Notes under the pieces: generated by a model
The model's database searches: none
What the model was told of the DNA's origin: nothing
What the model saw: only the letters and a program-made list of their open reading frames with translations
Assembly: GCA_017795085.1 (NCBI GenBank)
Contig: CP051246.1
Span: forward strand, 1,490,514 to 1,554,513
Source of the DNA: Salegentibacter sp.
Lineage (GTDB): Bacteria > Bacteroidota > Bacteroidia > Flavobacteriales > Flavobacteriaceae
Direction: 5' to 3'
DNA: 64,000 bases
In this document: in pieces, positions 8,574 through 16,693 of the stretch
Numbering within the stretch: position 1 is the first letter of the stretch
Layout: every line of letters begins with the position of its first letter
Made by a program: the position numbers and the translations under genes

Positions 8574-9863
8574 CTATTTTTCTTCCCTTTCTCTTAAATA
8601 AGTAGAAATATCATCACCGGAAGGGGATTCAAACAGTTGAAGTTTAAAAAATGGGACGGCAGCGATAATATGATCAAAAATATCAGCAGTGATATATTCA
8701 AAATTCGCCCAGCGTTTATCCCGGCTGAAACACAAAATTTCTATGGGAATGCCGTTAGGAGTAGGGGCAAGATGCCGTACAATCACGTAGAGTTCTTTAT
8801 GTACTGCTGAGTGGTTGTTTAGATAAGTATCAATATATTTTCTGAAAATCCCCAAATTGGTTTGGTTTCTCCCGTTAATTTGAAGGCCTTTATCTATGGC
8901 TTCTTCAGTATTATATTTATTAATTTCTTCCTGCCGGTTTTGAATGTAAGAAGAAACAAGCTTTATTTTTTTGAGCTTATTTAATTCAGCATCATTTAAA
9001 AATTTAACTGAATTCTGTTTGATATAAACAGCCCTTTTAATTCGGCGCCCTGGAGATTCCTGCATTCCGCGCCAGTTCTGAAAGGAATCTGAAATTAAAC
9101 TGTAAGTAGGAATAGTAGTAAAAGTATTATCAAAATTCTGAACCTTAACTGTGGCCAAATTAATTTCGGTAACCGTACCGTCTGCGCCAAATTTGCTGAA
9201 AGTGATCCAGTCGCCAATTCTAACAATATCATTAACACTAACCTGAATGGAGGCCACAAAGCCTAAAATAGTATCCTTAAATACCAATAAAATCACCGCT
9301 GAAGCCGCTCCTAAAGAGATAATAAAGTTAATGATTTCTTTACCTGTAATTTCAGCAAAAATTAAAATAAGAGCGAAAATCCAAACAATAATCATCACGA
9401 CCTGAGTGTAACTTTCTACAGGTTTATCTTTAAAGGATTCAAGCGTACGCAGGTAATTTTTAAGGGTGCGCATTACGCTTCTAATTATCCAAACCCCGAG
9501 AATGATTATATAAATATCAAAAAGGAAAATGAAGATTTCTTCTGCTGCGGGAAAATCACTTAAAATAACAGGAATCACATAATAAATAAGCACCATCGGG
9601 ATGATTTGCCCTATATAAAACGGAAACCGGGTTTGTACCAGATAATCGTCAAAAGTGGTTTTGGTTTTATTGGTAAATGCCTTAATTGCGGTAATGATAA
9701 AATTCTTAAAGAGATAGTTAATTCCTATAACAAGCAGGATTACCACCAAAAGATTAACACTAAGGTTAATGTATTTTGCCAAAACTTCATTTACTCCGTT
9801 TTCAAGAAGAGTATTCTCAAGTAAACCACTTAATTGCTGTAAAGCTTCTTCAAGTTCCAACAT
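8574..9863 (-). CDS. Mechanosensitive ion channel, MscS family (YbdG-like)
   Basis: A 429-residue protein with about five hydrophobic segments before residue 200. The pore-lining MscS core follows, with ISLGAASAVILLVFKDTILG (about 182-201), then VNDIVRIGDWI and VTEINLATVKVQNFDNT. The long C-terminal cytoplasmic domain (about 255-429) fits the YbdG-like branch. Such channels release solutes on hypo-osmotic shock. The DUF3817 gene ends 3 bp upstream of its start, so the two are probably one transcript. Confidence 0.88.
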   Translation of the reverse strand: MLELEEALQQLSGLLENTLLENGVNEVLAKYINLSVNLLVVILLVIGINYLFKNFIITAIKAFTNKTKTTFDDYLVQTRFPFYIGQIIPMVLIYYVIPVILSDFPAAEEIFIFLFDIYIIILGVWIIRSVMRTLKNYLRTLESFKDKPVESYTQVVMIIVWIFALILIFAEITGKEIINFIISLGAASAVILLVFKDTILGFVASIQVSVNDIVRIGDWITFSKFGADGTVTEINLATVKVQNFDNTFTTIPTYSLISDSFQNWRGMQESPGRRIKRAVYIKQNSVKFLNDAELNKLKKIKLVSSYIQNRQEEINKYNTEEAIDKGLQINGRNQTNLGIFRKYIDTYLNNHSAVHKELYVIVRHLAPTPNGIPIEILCFSRDKRWANFEYITADIFDHIIAAVPFFKLQLFESPSGDDISTYLREREEK

Positions 9864-9866
9864 ATA

Positions 9867-10145
9867 TTACAAATACTTTTTTTCGACATAAAAAGGGCCA
9901 AAGGGAATTAAAGAACAACCCAAAATAATGAAAAGCTCTTTATAATTCCAATTTAGAGGTTTAAAGAGTAAAACCGCGCCGAGAACGTAAGCAATAAAAA
10001 GTACTCCATGAGCCATTCCCACTTGCTCTACCATCATAGGAGAATCAAATATATATTTTAAGGGCATAGCTATAAACAAGAGTAATAAAAAGGAAATACC
10101 TTCTAAAATGCTAACCCACTTAAATAACTTTTTCTCTTTTTTCAC
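9867..10145 (-). CDS. DUF3817 small membrane protein
   Basis: A 92-residue protein with three hydrophobic segments, beginning KKLFKWVSILEGISFLLLLF, with a conserved VGMAHGVLFI segment. This matches the small integral-membrane DUF3817 family, whose function is unknown. It lies 3 bp upstream of the MscS gene on the same strand, which suggests co-expression. A -7 box lies about 90 nt upstream. Confidence 0.8.
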   Translation of the reverse strand: MKKEKKLFKWVSILEGISFLLLLFIAMPLKYIFDSPMMVEQVGMAHGVLFIAYVLGAVLLFKPLNWNYKELFIILGCSLIPFGPFYVEKKYL

Positions 10146-10232
10146 AATTTTTATTTTCCTGCCGGATGATATTTATATCAGGCTTTATTTTTATCTTCAA
10201 TTAAAGGTAATCAATCAATTTAATTGCAGCTG

Positions 10233-10240
10233 CAAAGATA
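10233..10240 (-). promoter_or_regulatory. -7 promoter box for DUF3817-MscS (TATCTTTG)
   Basis: Perfect TAnnTTTG box on the minus strand, about 90 nt upstream of the DUF3817 start, in the divergent gap to galE. No matching -33 element was seen. Confidence 0.45.
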
Positions 10241-10371
10241 GTTTTTATAGTTAATTTAGCAGTAAAACGATTCGGGTTTTAGGTTTAGAGGATAGAAAGA
10301 TTTTTAATGAATATTTTAAAGTCTTGCTCTTGTTTTTTCTTAATTTGCAGGCTCACCAAAAAATAAACTAA

Positions 10372-11406
10372 ATGAAATCCAAAATCCTGGTCACCGGCGG
10401 ACTTGGCTTTATAGGTTCCCACACTGTGGTAGCTTTACAAGAAAAGGGCTTTGAAGTCGTAATTATAGATAACCTTTCCAATTCCAGTATTGATGTTCTT
10501 GGCGGAATTACCAAAATAACCGGCAAAACCCCAGAATTTGAAGACCTTGACCTAAGAGATAAATATCGGGTAAAAACATTCTTTGAAAAACATCAGGATA
10601 TTGAAGGCATTATTCATTTTGCTGCTTCAAAAGCGGTGGGTGAAAGTGTAGAAAAACCCTTGTTATATTATGAAAACAACCTTTCCAGCCTTATATATTT
10701 ATTACAGGAATTCAGTTTACGAAAAAATTCAGGCTTTATTTTTAGTTCCTCCTGTACAGTTTACGGCCAGGCCGATAATTTACCTATTACAGAAGAGGCG
10801 CCTGTAAAAAAGGCAGAATCTCCATATGGAAATACAAAGCAAGTAGGCGAGGAGATTATTTACGATACCTGTAAGTCAACTCCTGGTTTTAAAGCTATTT
10901 CATTACGGTATTTTAATCCAATTGGGGCACATCCTTCAGCTGAAATAGGGGAGTTGCCCTTGGGAACTCCACAAAACTTGGTCCCCTTTATTACACAAAC
11001 CGCTATTGGCAAACGTGAAAAACTTTCGGTTTTTGGAGATGATTATCCCACAGAAGACGGTACTTGTGTTCGGGATTATATTCATGTATTGGATTTGGCC
11101 CAGGCCCATGTAGTAGCGCTTGAACGCTTAATAGGAAATAAAGAAAAATCGGAATTTGAAGTTTTTAACCTCGGAACCGGAAAAGGCAAGTCGGTTCTTG
11201 AAGTGATTAATAGTTTTGAAAAAGCCACCGGCCAAAAATTACCTTATGAAATTACCGGCAGAAGAGAAGGAGATGTAATAGCTGCTTATGCCGATACCAC
11301 CAAAGCTAACGAAGAATTAGGCTGGAAAGCTGAGCTGTCATTAGAAAATGCACTGGCAAGTGCCTGGAAATGGCAAAAAGTAGTGTATGAAAGGGAACAG
11401 AAGTAA
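10372..11406 (+). CDS. galE: UDP-glucose 4-epimerase
   Basis: A 344-residue extended-SDR protein. The NAD-binding motif GGLGFIGSH lies at about 8-16, the substrate-side SSSCTVYG motif around 120-130, and the catalytic YxxxK is Y152/K156 in SPYGNTKQ. The sequence ENALASAWKWQ near the C-terminus is typical of GalE. It interconverts UDP-glucose and UDP-galactose in the cytoplasm for the Leloir pathway and surface glycans. It stands alone and ends in a strong terminator at 11426. Confidence 0.93.
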   Translation: MKSKILVTGGLGFIGSHTVVALQEKGFEVVIIDNLSNSSIDVLGGITKITGKTPEFEDLDLRDKYRVKTFFEKHQDIEGIIHFAASKAVGESVEKPLLYYENNLSSLIYLLQEFSLRKNSGFIFSSSCTVYGQADNLPITEEAPVKKAESPYGNTKQVGEEIIYDTCKSTPGFKAISLRYFNPIGAHPSAEIGELPLGTPQNLVPFITQTAIGKREKLSVFGDDYPTEDGTCVRDYIHVLDLAQAHVVALERLIGNKEKSEFEVFNLGTGKGKSVLEVINSFEKATGQKLPYEITGRREGDVIAAYADTTKANEELGWKAELSLENALASAWKWQKVVYEREQK

Positions 11407-11425
11407 TACAAAAGATTTAATAGAG

Positions 11426-11462
11426 AAGGCAGGCTTGTTTTTTTATAAGCCTGCCTTTTTTA
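11426..11462 (+). terminator. Rho-independent terminator of galE
   Basis: Perfect 11-bp stem AAGGCAGGCTT/AAGCCTGCCTT (11426-11436 with 11447-11457) followed by a T tract. Confidence 0.85.
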
Positions 11463-11479
11463 ATTTTTAAAATTTCAGG

Positions 11480-11638
11480 TTATCGCGTTCCGTTTACCAG
11501 GAATGCGTGAATCATACCCGGAATCCAACCTAATAGTGTTAACAGTAAGTTTATTAGAAAAGTACCGCCCAAACCGTGTTTTAGAAATACGGCCAAAGGG
11601 GGCAACAGGATATTTAAAATAATAGTTAGAATAGACAT
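11480..11638 (-). CDS. yqaE: YqaE/Pmp3-family small membrane protein
   Basis: A 52-residue protein read from the ATG at 11638. It carries the Pmp3/YqaE hallmarks: an N-terminal helix with LLPPLAVFLKHG and a second helix with LLTLLGWIPGMIHAFLV. Such proteolipids are two-helix inner-membrane proteins linked to membrane potential and stress. It is encoded in a different frame from the longer open frame covering the same bases, which has no sensible protein character. About 285 bp separate its start from the upstream DedA-type gene, with a hairpin between them. Confidence 0.88.
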   Translation of the reverse strand: MSILTIILNILLPPLAVFLKHGLGGTFLINLLLTLLGWIPGMIHAFLVNGTR

Positions 11639-11766
11639 AACTTAAATTTTGTTGATTAGTTGTGTTGAATTTAAGTATAAACTTACTATTCTGGCAAAAT
11701 CCCAGTAGGTTTAGCGCGATTTTAACAGCGCTTATATGGTTTTCCAAGCTTAATTCTTTATTAAAT

Positions 11767-11807
11767 AAAGCCTGCATTAGCTTCAGGGAGTAAGCGCAGG
11801 CTTTTTA
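11767..11807. terminator. Probable terminator between the DedA-type gene and yqaE
   Basis: Perfect 9-bp stem AAAGCCTGC/GCAGGCTTT (11767-11775 with 11796-11804), T-rich on either strand. Its place downstream of the minus-strand DedA-type gene suggests it ends that transcript. Confidence 0.55.
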
Positions 11808-11923
11808 TTGAAATGATATCGGTTTATTGTATATTTCTTTTTAAAAAAGCAATTTTGAGAGAATCTAAATTTTTCTGGATTATTTAAAGTTCTTAATCCT
11901 GAAAAAGGTTTTTGAGTTTTTAA

Positions 11924-12547
11924 TTATACCATTTCAAAAATAACCAGAGCGTAGAGATAAAAACGCACAAAACGCAATAAACCGAACATTAAAAAACTGT
12001 GTAGCGGAAATTTTATAATGCCGGCGGCAATACTGGTCATAGCAAAAGGAATCGGTAACAATGCTCCAACAATAATTAAAAACCCACCCCATTTTCGGGT
12101 GTTTTTAATATGCTGTGCCATTTTTACTTCAATAGCTTCGTGAACTGCAGGAATTTTGGTAATAGCCCGGCCAATATAATAAGAAATAACCCCGCCAATA
12201 TAAGAAGCCAGTGCCAAAAGTGAAAGGTATAAAATTGGGCTGGATGATTTTCCCGACCAGGCAATAAATAATTCAGGGGGAACAAGACCCAATAAAGATT
12301 CAGAAATAAAAAAGACACCAATAATACCCATAGGAGGGTAGGTCTCGGTTACGTTTACCAATATCGATTCAATATCAAGCAAATACCAATCAATAGCTAT
12401 TAAAGCACCAACAAATAACACAATGGGCAGAATTGCTTTTTTTATACTGCGCCAAACAAATTTGTAAAATCCGGTGTAGCTGTAATACTGGTGTAATAAA
12501 CGTATACGCGACTTCTTTTTTTTGCCGGTATCCTTCTTCTTCATCAA
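11924..12547 (-). CDS. VTT (DedA/SNARE-associated type) membrane protein
   Basis: A 207-residue membrane protein with a Lys-rich N-terminus (MMKKKDTGKKKKSR), then hydrophobic helices and the VTT-domain features FFISESLLGLVPPELF and a GGFLIIVGALLPIPFAMTS re-entrant loop with the conserved proline-rich turn. DedA-family proteins act in lipid-carrier flipping and proton-motive-force homeostasis in Gram-negative bacteria; the exact substrate here is unknown. The upstream small acidic gene ends 44 bp before its start on the same strand. Confidence 0.82.
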   Translation of the reverse strand: MMKKKDTGKKKKSRIRLLHQYYSYTGFYKFVWRSIKKAILPIVLFVGALIAIDWYLLDIESILVNVTETYPPMGIIGVFFISESLLGLVPPELFIAWSGKSSSPILYLSLLALASYIGGVISYYIGRAITKIPAVHEAIEVKMAQHIKNTRKWGGFLIIVGALLPIPFAMTSIAAGIIKFPLHSFLMFGLLRFVRFYLYALVIFEMV

Positions 12548-12591
12548 GCCTCTTTTATGTAATATTCTTTGAAATAGAGCGTAAAAGCTTA

Positions 12592-12957
12592 CTATTGGGT
12601 ATAAGCTTGAAAAGCGCTCACATATTCCCTTAATTCCAGTTCATTTATTTTGTTTTCGGGTTCTCCCATCAACGATAACATATAATCCAAACTTTCCTGA
12701 CCAGTGACAACTTCTTCTTCAGTAGCTTCTTCACCTTCTAAAGGTTCATCCTGGGGAATAGCAATATCAAAATCCTGGTTTTCATTAATATGCTCGTAAG
12801 CAAGACGAGTTACTTTAGCGAGTAACGGATTGCCTTCTTCTACAATTATTTCTCTCAGGGCTTTTAGATCATCAACCAAGGTATTGGTGATTATTCCGTT
12901 GCGCATAAGGTCACGCTGAATTTTGTTGAGCAACTGTTGGGCCTTAATATTCTTCAA
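12592..12957 (-). CDS. Conserved hypothetical acidic protein
   Basis: A 121-residue soluble protein: a helical N-terminal half (MKNIKAQQLLNKIQRDLM), then an acidic linker (about 80-95, rich in Glu) and a short helical C-terminus. No signal peptide or known motif is seen. Composition and a -7 box 67 nt upstream support a real gene. It is followed by the DedA-type gene on the same strand. Function unknown. Confidence 0.6.
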   Translation of the reverse strand: MKNIKAQQLLNKIQRDLMRNGIITNTLVDDLKALREIIVEEGNPLLAKVTRLAYEHINENQDFDIAIPQDEPLEGEEATEEEVVTGQESLDYMLSLMGEPENKINELELREYVSAFQAYTQ

Positions 12958-13024
12958 AAGAAAATGAATTTAATATGTTAAACATAAGCGCTACGGAAAA
13001 GTTTACCGCTGGCTTTTATTTTTG

Positions 13025-13032
13025 CAAATGTA
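13025..13032 (-). promoter_or_regulatory. -7 promoter box (TACATTTG) for the acidic hypothetical gene
   Basis: Perfect TAnnTTTG box on the minus strand, 67 nt upstream of the ATG at 12957. Confidence 0.45.
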
Positions 13033-13179
13033 CTGCTTTCACACATTTATAAAACTATTTAACACTAAAATATGAGCATTTTTTAAATTTTAAATTAACA
13101 ATATCTTAGTCCGCTTTTTTTCGTTGAAAGTTTGATGTTTATTAGCTTTAGAGCCTCAATAAACTTAAAAAAATTGAAT

Positions 13180-13887
13180 ATGAGTTCATTACAAAATAAA
13201 GTTGCTTTTATAACCGGCGGAAGTAAAGGAATTGGTTACGGAGTAGCCCAATCATTATTAGATTTAGGAATGAAAGTAGCCATCACCAGTCGTTCCTTAA
13301 AATTTGCTGAAGAAGCAGCAAAAAAGCTTGGTGGAGCGGTTTTACCCCTTGAAGCCGATGTTCGTAACCTAGAAAGTCAGCAAAAAGCTATTGATGACAC
13401 AATTGATAAATGGGGGCAACTTGATGCCCTTATTGCCAATGCGGGAATTGGCCATTATGCCAGTATTGAAGAGCTTACGCCCGAACAATGGCAGGAAACT
13501 ATAGATACTAATTTAACCGGTGTTTTTTATAGTATTAAGGCTGGGTTGGAAGGACTTAAAAAATCTAAAGGTTATTTTATTACCATTTCCAGTTTGGCAG
13601 GAACTAATTTCTTTGCCAACGGTGCTGCTTATAATGCCAGTAAATTTGGCCTTACCGGATTTACACAAGCCGTGATGCTTGATGTTAGACAACAGGGAAT
13701 TAATGTGAGTACGATTATGCCCGGTTCGGTTGCCACACATTTCAATGGCAATACGCCTTCAGAAAAGGATGCCTGGAAAATTCAACCCGAAGATATTGGT
13801 GAGTTGGTAACAGACTTATTAAAAATGAATCCGCGTACCCTACCCAGTAAAATTGAAGTAAGGCCTTCGCAGCCTCCAAAAAAATAA
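13180..13887 (+). CDS. Short-chain dehydrogenase/reductase (SDR)
   Basis: A 235-residue classical SDR. The ATG at 13180 is chosen because MSSLQNKVAFITGG places the Rossmann motif TGGSKGIG where the family has it; the 16 extra residues available upstream look non-coding. Further motifs are NAGIG, the catalytic serine in ISSLAG and YNASK. It reduces or oxidises an alcohol/carbonyl with NAD(P)H; the substrate is unknown. It is single, with a terminator 8 bp after the stop. Confidence 0.85.
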   Translation: MSSLQNKVAFITGGSKGIGYGVAQSLLDLGMKVAITSRSLKFAEEAAKKLGGAVLPLEADVRNLESQQKAIDDTIDKWGQLDALIANAGIGHYASIEELTPEQWQETIDTNLTGVFYSIKAGLEGLKKSKGYFITISSLAGTNFFANGAAYNASKFGLTGFTQAVMLDVRQQGINVSTIMPGSVATHFNGNTPSEKDAWKIQPEDIGELVTDLLKMNPRTLPSKIEVRPSQPPKK

Positions 13888-13895
13888 TTTTGATT

Positions 13896-13923
13896 AGCGG
13901 TCTTGAAAGAGACCGCTTTTTTT
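13896..13923 (+). terminator. Rho-independent terminator of the SDR gene
   Basis: Perfect 8-bp stem AGCGGTCT/AGACCGCT (13896-13903 with 13910-13917), 6-nt loop, then a T run. Confidence 0.85.
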
Positions 13924-13940
13924 AGAATTAAATTAATCGT

Positions 13941-13960
13941 AATATTGCAATAAAATATTT
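13941..13960 (+). promoter_or_regulatory. Candidate ArsR operator upstream of arsR
   Basis: AATATTGCAATAAAATATTT contains the perfect palindrome ATTGCAAT (13944-13951) and AATATT repeats, directly before the arsR ATG at 13964. ArsR-family repressors commonly bind such AT-rich dyads over their own promoters; binding here is inferred. Confidence 0.35.
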
Positions 13961-13963
13961 AAA

Positions 13964-14293
13964 ATGGGTGTTACGAAATCTGAAATTTTCAGCGGACTCC
14001 AAAATGAACTGGCTTCGGTGGCCAGGGTTTTGGGTCATCCTGCCAGAATTGCCATTCTACAACAAATTATTAAAAGTGAGTCTTGTATTTGCGGTGATTT
14101 GGTGAATGAAATCGGTTTGGCGCAACCTACTATTTCCCAACATCTCAGGGAGCTAAAAAATGCAGGAATTATTAAAGGTGATATTGAAGGCACCCGGGTT
14201 TGCTATTGCATTAATGAAGACAAATGGGAACAGATCAAAATTTTATTAAATGATTTCTTCGATTCCCGGGTGAAATCGGGAGACTGCTGCTAA
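13964..14293 (+). CDS. arsR: ArsR-family arsenite-responsive repressor
   Basis: A 109-residue winged-helix protein. LGHPARIAILQQI starts the DNA-binding domain, SCICGDLVNEIG is the metalloid-sensing cysteine loop (CxC), and LAQPTISQHLRELKNAGII is the recognition helix region. A C-terminal Cys pair (GDCC) may add a third ligand. It lies 30 bp before the arsenite exporter gene, which points to arsenite as the inducer. It probably represses its own operon. Confidence 0.9.
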   Translation: MGVTKSEIFSGLQNELASVARVLGHPARIAILQQIIKSESCICGDLVNEIGLAQPTISQHLRELKNAGIIKGDIEGTRVCYCINEDKWEQIKILLNDFFDSRVKSGDCC

Positions 14294-14323
14294 TTTCTCA
14301 ATAATCAAATAACTTAAAACGTT

Positions 14324-15379
14324 ATGGCGCGAAAAAAAATGAATTTTCTCGATCGCTTTCTTACTTTATGGATTTTCCTGGCCATGTTTATTGGCGTAGG
14401 CATTGGCTATTATTTTCCCGGAACTTCAACAATAATAGATTCTTATTCCGTGGGAACTACCAATATTCCTATTGCTATCGGACTTATTTTAATGATGTAT
14501 CCTCCGCTTGCCAAGGTTAATTACAAGTATCTGCCTCAAATCTTTAAAAATGTAAAAATTCTGAGTATTTCACTTTTGTTAAACTGGATTATTGGGCCGG
14601 TATTAATGTTTATTCTGGCAATTATATTCCTTGGAGATCATCCCGAATATATGGTAGGCCTTATCTTAATAGGCCTGGCCCGTTGTATCGCCATGGTTCT
14701 GGTTTGGAACGATCTTTCCGAAGGGAGCAGTGAATACGGTGCGGGCCTTGTAGCGCTTAACAGTATTTTTCAGGTTTTCTTTTATAGTTTTTATGCCTGG
14801 CTCTTTATTACCGTTTTACCTCCATTTTTTGGTTTTGATGGTGCTATTGTAGATATTTCTATCGCAACCATTGCTGAAAGTGTTGCGATTTACTTAGGTA
14901 TTCCCTTTGCAGCCGGTTTCTTCGGAAGATTAATTTTGGTAAAATTGAAAGGCGAAGAATGGTACATCAAAAAGTTTTTACCGGCTGTTTCTCCACTTAC
15001 TTTAATCGCTTTGTTATTTACCATTTTAGTCATGTTTAGCCTGAAGGGGGAAACCATTGTAGAAATTCCTTTAGATGTAGTTATCGTGGCAATTCCGCTT
15101 GTAGTTTACTTTGTACTGATGTTTTTTATCAGTTTTTTTCTCGGAAAATATTTTGGTGCCAATTATAAAGAAAATGCTTCTATCGCTTTTACGGCAACGG
15201 GAAATAATTTTGAATTGGCCATTGCCGTAGCCATAGGGGTCTTCGGAATTAATAGCGGCCAGGCTTTTGCAGGGGTAATTGGCCCTCTTGTTGAAGTTCC
15301 TGTTCTTATTGGTTTGGTAAGTGTTGCTTTTTGGCTAAAACGAAAATACTATCCAAAAGAAAAATTGAAAAAAAGTTGA
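14324..15379 (+). CDS. acr3: Acr3-family arsenite efflux transporter
   Basis: A 351-residue protein with about ten membrane helices, of the bile-acid/arsenite transporter superfamily. The key transport cysteine is Cys121 in LARCIAMV, followed by the conserved VWNDLSEG and [10 protein letters not shown] segments; [20 protein letters not shown] lies near the C-terminal half. It exports arsenite from the cytoplasm using the proton motive force. No arsenate reductase gene is adjacent, so arsenate reduction must be encoded elsewhere or the pair handles arsenite only. Confidence 0.93.
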   Translation: MARKKMNFLDRFLTLWIFLAMFIGVGIGYYFPGTSTIIDSYSVGTTNIPIAIGLILMMYPPLAKVNYKYLPQIFKNVKILSISLLLNWIIGPVLMFILAIIFLGDHPEYMVGLILIGLARCIAMVLVWNDLSEGSSEYGAGLVALNSIFQVFFYSFYAWLFITVLPPFFGFDGAIVDISIATIAESVAIYLGIPFAAGFFGRLILVKLKGEEWYIKKFLPAVSPLTLIALLFTILVMFSLKGETIVEIPLDVVIVAIPLVVYFVLMFFISFFLGKYFGANYKENASIAFTATGNNFELAIAVAIGVFGINSGQAFAGVIGPLVEVPVLIGLVSVAFWLKRKYYPKEKLKKS

Positions 15380-15403
15380 AACGTGTTTCTGAATAAACTT
15401 TAT

Positions 15404-15437
15404 AAAAAAGCAGGAGAAAATTCCCCTGCTTTTTTTA
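15404..15437 (+). terminator. Terminator after acr3
   Basis: AAAAAAGCAGG (15404-15414) pairs with CCTGCTTTTTT (15425-15435), followed by more T-rich sequence. Confidence 0.8.
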
Positions 15438-15495
15438 ATTCAGTACATCAATAGTTAGAGAAAGGTCAGTTTAAGCTAATAGGCATAAAGTGAAA

Positions 15496-16491
15496 CTAAA
15501 GCTCAACAATCATTTTTCCTTTATTTTTTCCTTCAAATAAATCTATAAAAGCCCCGGGGGTATTTTCAAAACCTTTAACAATGGTTTCATCGTATTTTAA
15601 TTTACCGGTTTTTAACCAACCGGCTAATTCTTTGATGGCCTCCTCATATTCCTGGGCATGATTACGAACTAAAAAGCCCTGCATTAAAGCACTTTTTTTA
15701 ATTAAAATACCTTCTGGGCGGGGGCCGGTAGGAACTTCCTTTTTGTTATATAAAGAAATAGCACCGCAATTGATAATTCTGGCAAATTTGTTGATATTTT
15801 GCAAGACGGCATCTAAGATTTCCCCGCCAACATTATCAAAATAAACATCAATACCGTCAGGACATTTTTTAGCCAGAACTTTTTGCATATTTTCAGTGGT
15901 TTTATAATTGATGCCTTCATCAAAACCGAATTCTTTTGTAATTTGATTCACTTTCTCATCCGTCCCGGCAGTGCCAACTACCCGGCATCCTTTTATTTTT
16001 CCTATTTGCCCTGCAATACTCCCTACAGCTCCAGCAGCTCCCGAAACTACTAAAGTTTCACCATTTTTAGGTTTTCCAATATGTTTTAAAGCTAAATGTG
16101 CAGTTAAACCGGTAAGTCCTAAAATTCCTAAATAAGCTGAAAGCGGGGCCAAATCTTTATCAAGTTTATTGAGTTGTTTTGGATGTATGCTTTGATATTC
16201 TTTCCAGGCTAACATTCCGCTTACAAAATCCCCCTTTTTATAATTGGAGTTATTAGATTCAGTTACTTCAGCAACAAGCATAGATTCTATTGGCTCACCA
16301 ACTTTAAAAGGCGGGATATAAGATTCTTCATCCCGCATTCTTCCCCGTAAATAAGGATCTACTGAAATATATTTGGTCTTTAATAACACCTCATTTTCTC
16401 CAGCTTCGGGAGTAGCCTCTTCGATAAATTTAAAATTATCAGATTGTGGTGTTCTTTCCGGACGACTTTTTAAAACTATAATCTTATTCAT
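15496..16491 (-). CDS. NADP-dependent oxidoreductase, medium-chain (MDR, leukotriene B4 dehydrogenase-like)
   Basis: A 331-residue protein from the ATG at 16491, preferred over an upstream start because MNKIIVLKSRPERTP is the family N-terminus. The motif YISVDPYLRGRM and the nucleotide-binding GAAGAVG (151-157) place it with the zinc-free double-bond reductases of the LTD/YfmJ (CurA-like) group. They reduce enones and enals with NADPH and have detoxifying roles. It is convergent with the arsenic operon. Confidence 0.88.
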   Translation of the reverse strand: MNKIIVLKSRPERTPQSDNFKFIEEATPEAGENEVLLKTKYISVDPYLRGRMRDEESYIPPFKVGEPIESMLVAEVTESNNSNYKKGDFVSGMLAWKEYQSIHPKQLNKLDKDLAPLSAYLGILGLTGLTAHLALKHIGKPKNGETLVVSGAAGAVGSIAGQIGKIKGCRVVGTAGTDEKVNQITKEFGFDEGINYKTTENMQKVLAKKCPDGIDVYFDNVGGEILDAVLQNINKFARIINCGAISLYNKKEVPTGPRPEGILIKKSALMQGFLVRNHAQEYEEAIKELAGWLKTGKLKYDETIVKGFENTPGAFIDLFEGKNKGKMIVEL

Positions 16492-16657
16492 AAAGCTTGT
16501 AATTTTTTTATTAAAAATACTAGGCTGATGTTCCAGGTACAAACTATAGATGCTAATTTATCCTTAAATATCAATTAGTCCTGAGAATTAAATCCACTAA
16601 CTTAGGATCAAATGTTATCATTTCTTTAATCCTAAAGAAAAAGCCTTACTTTGAATG

Positions 16658-16665
16658 TAACTTTG
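16658..16665 (+). promoter_or_regulatory. -7 promoter box (TAACTTTG) for the FUSC gene
   Basis: Perfect TAnnTTTG match, 28 nt before the TTG start at 16694. It supports that start. Confidence 0.45.
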
Positions 16666-16693
16666 TTCTTGAATTAAAAATCTTATCTCTGGC

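Noticed and set aside
11475..11777. A 100-codon minus-strand frame over the yqaE gene
   Set aside because: The 52-residue YqaE/Pmp3 protein in another frame explains the region; the longer frame has no protein-like features.
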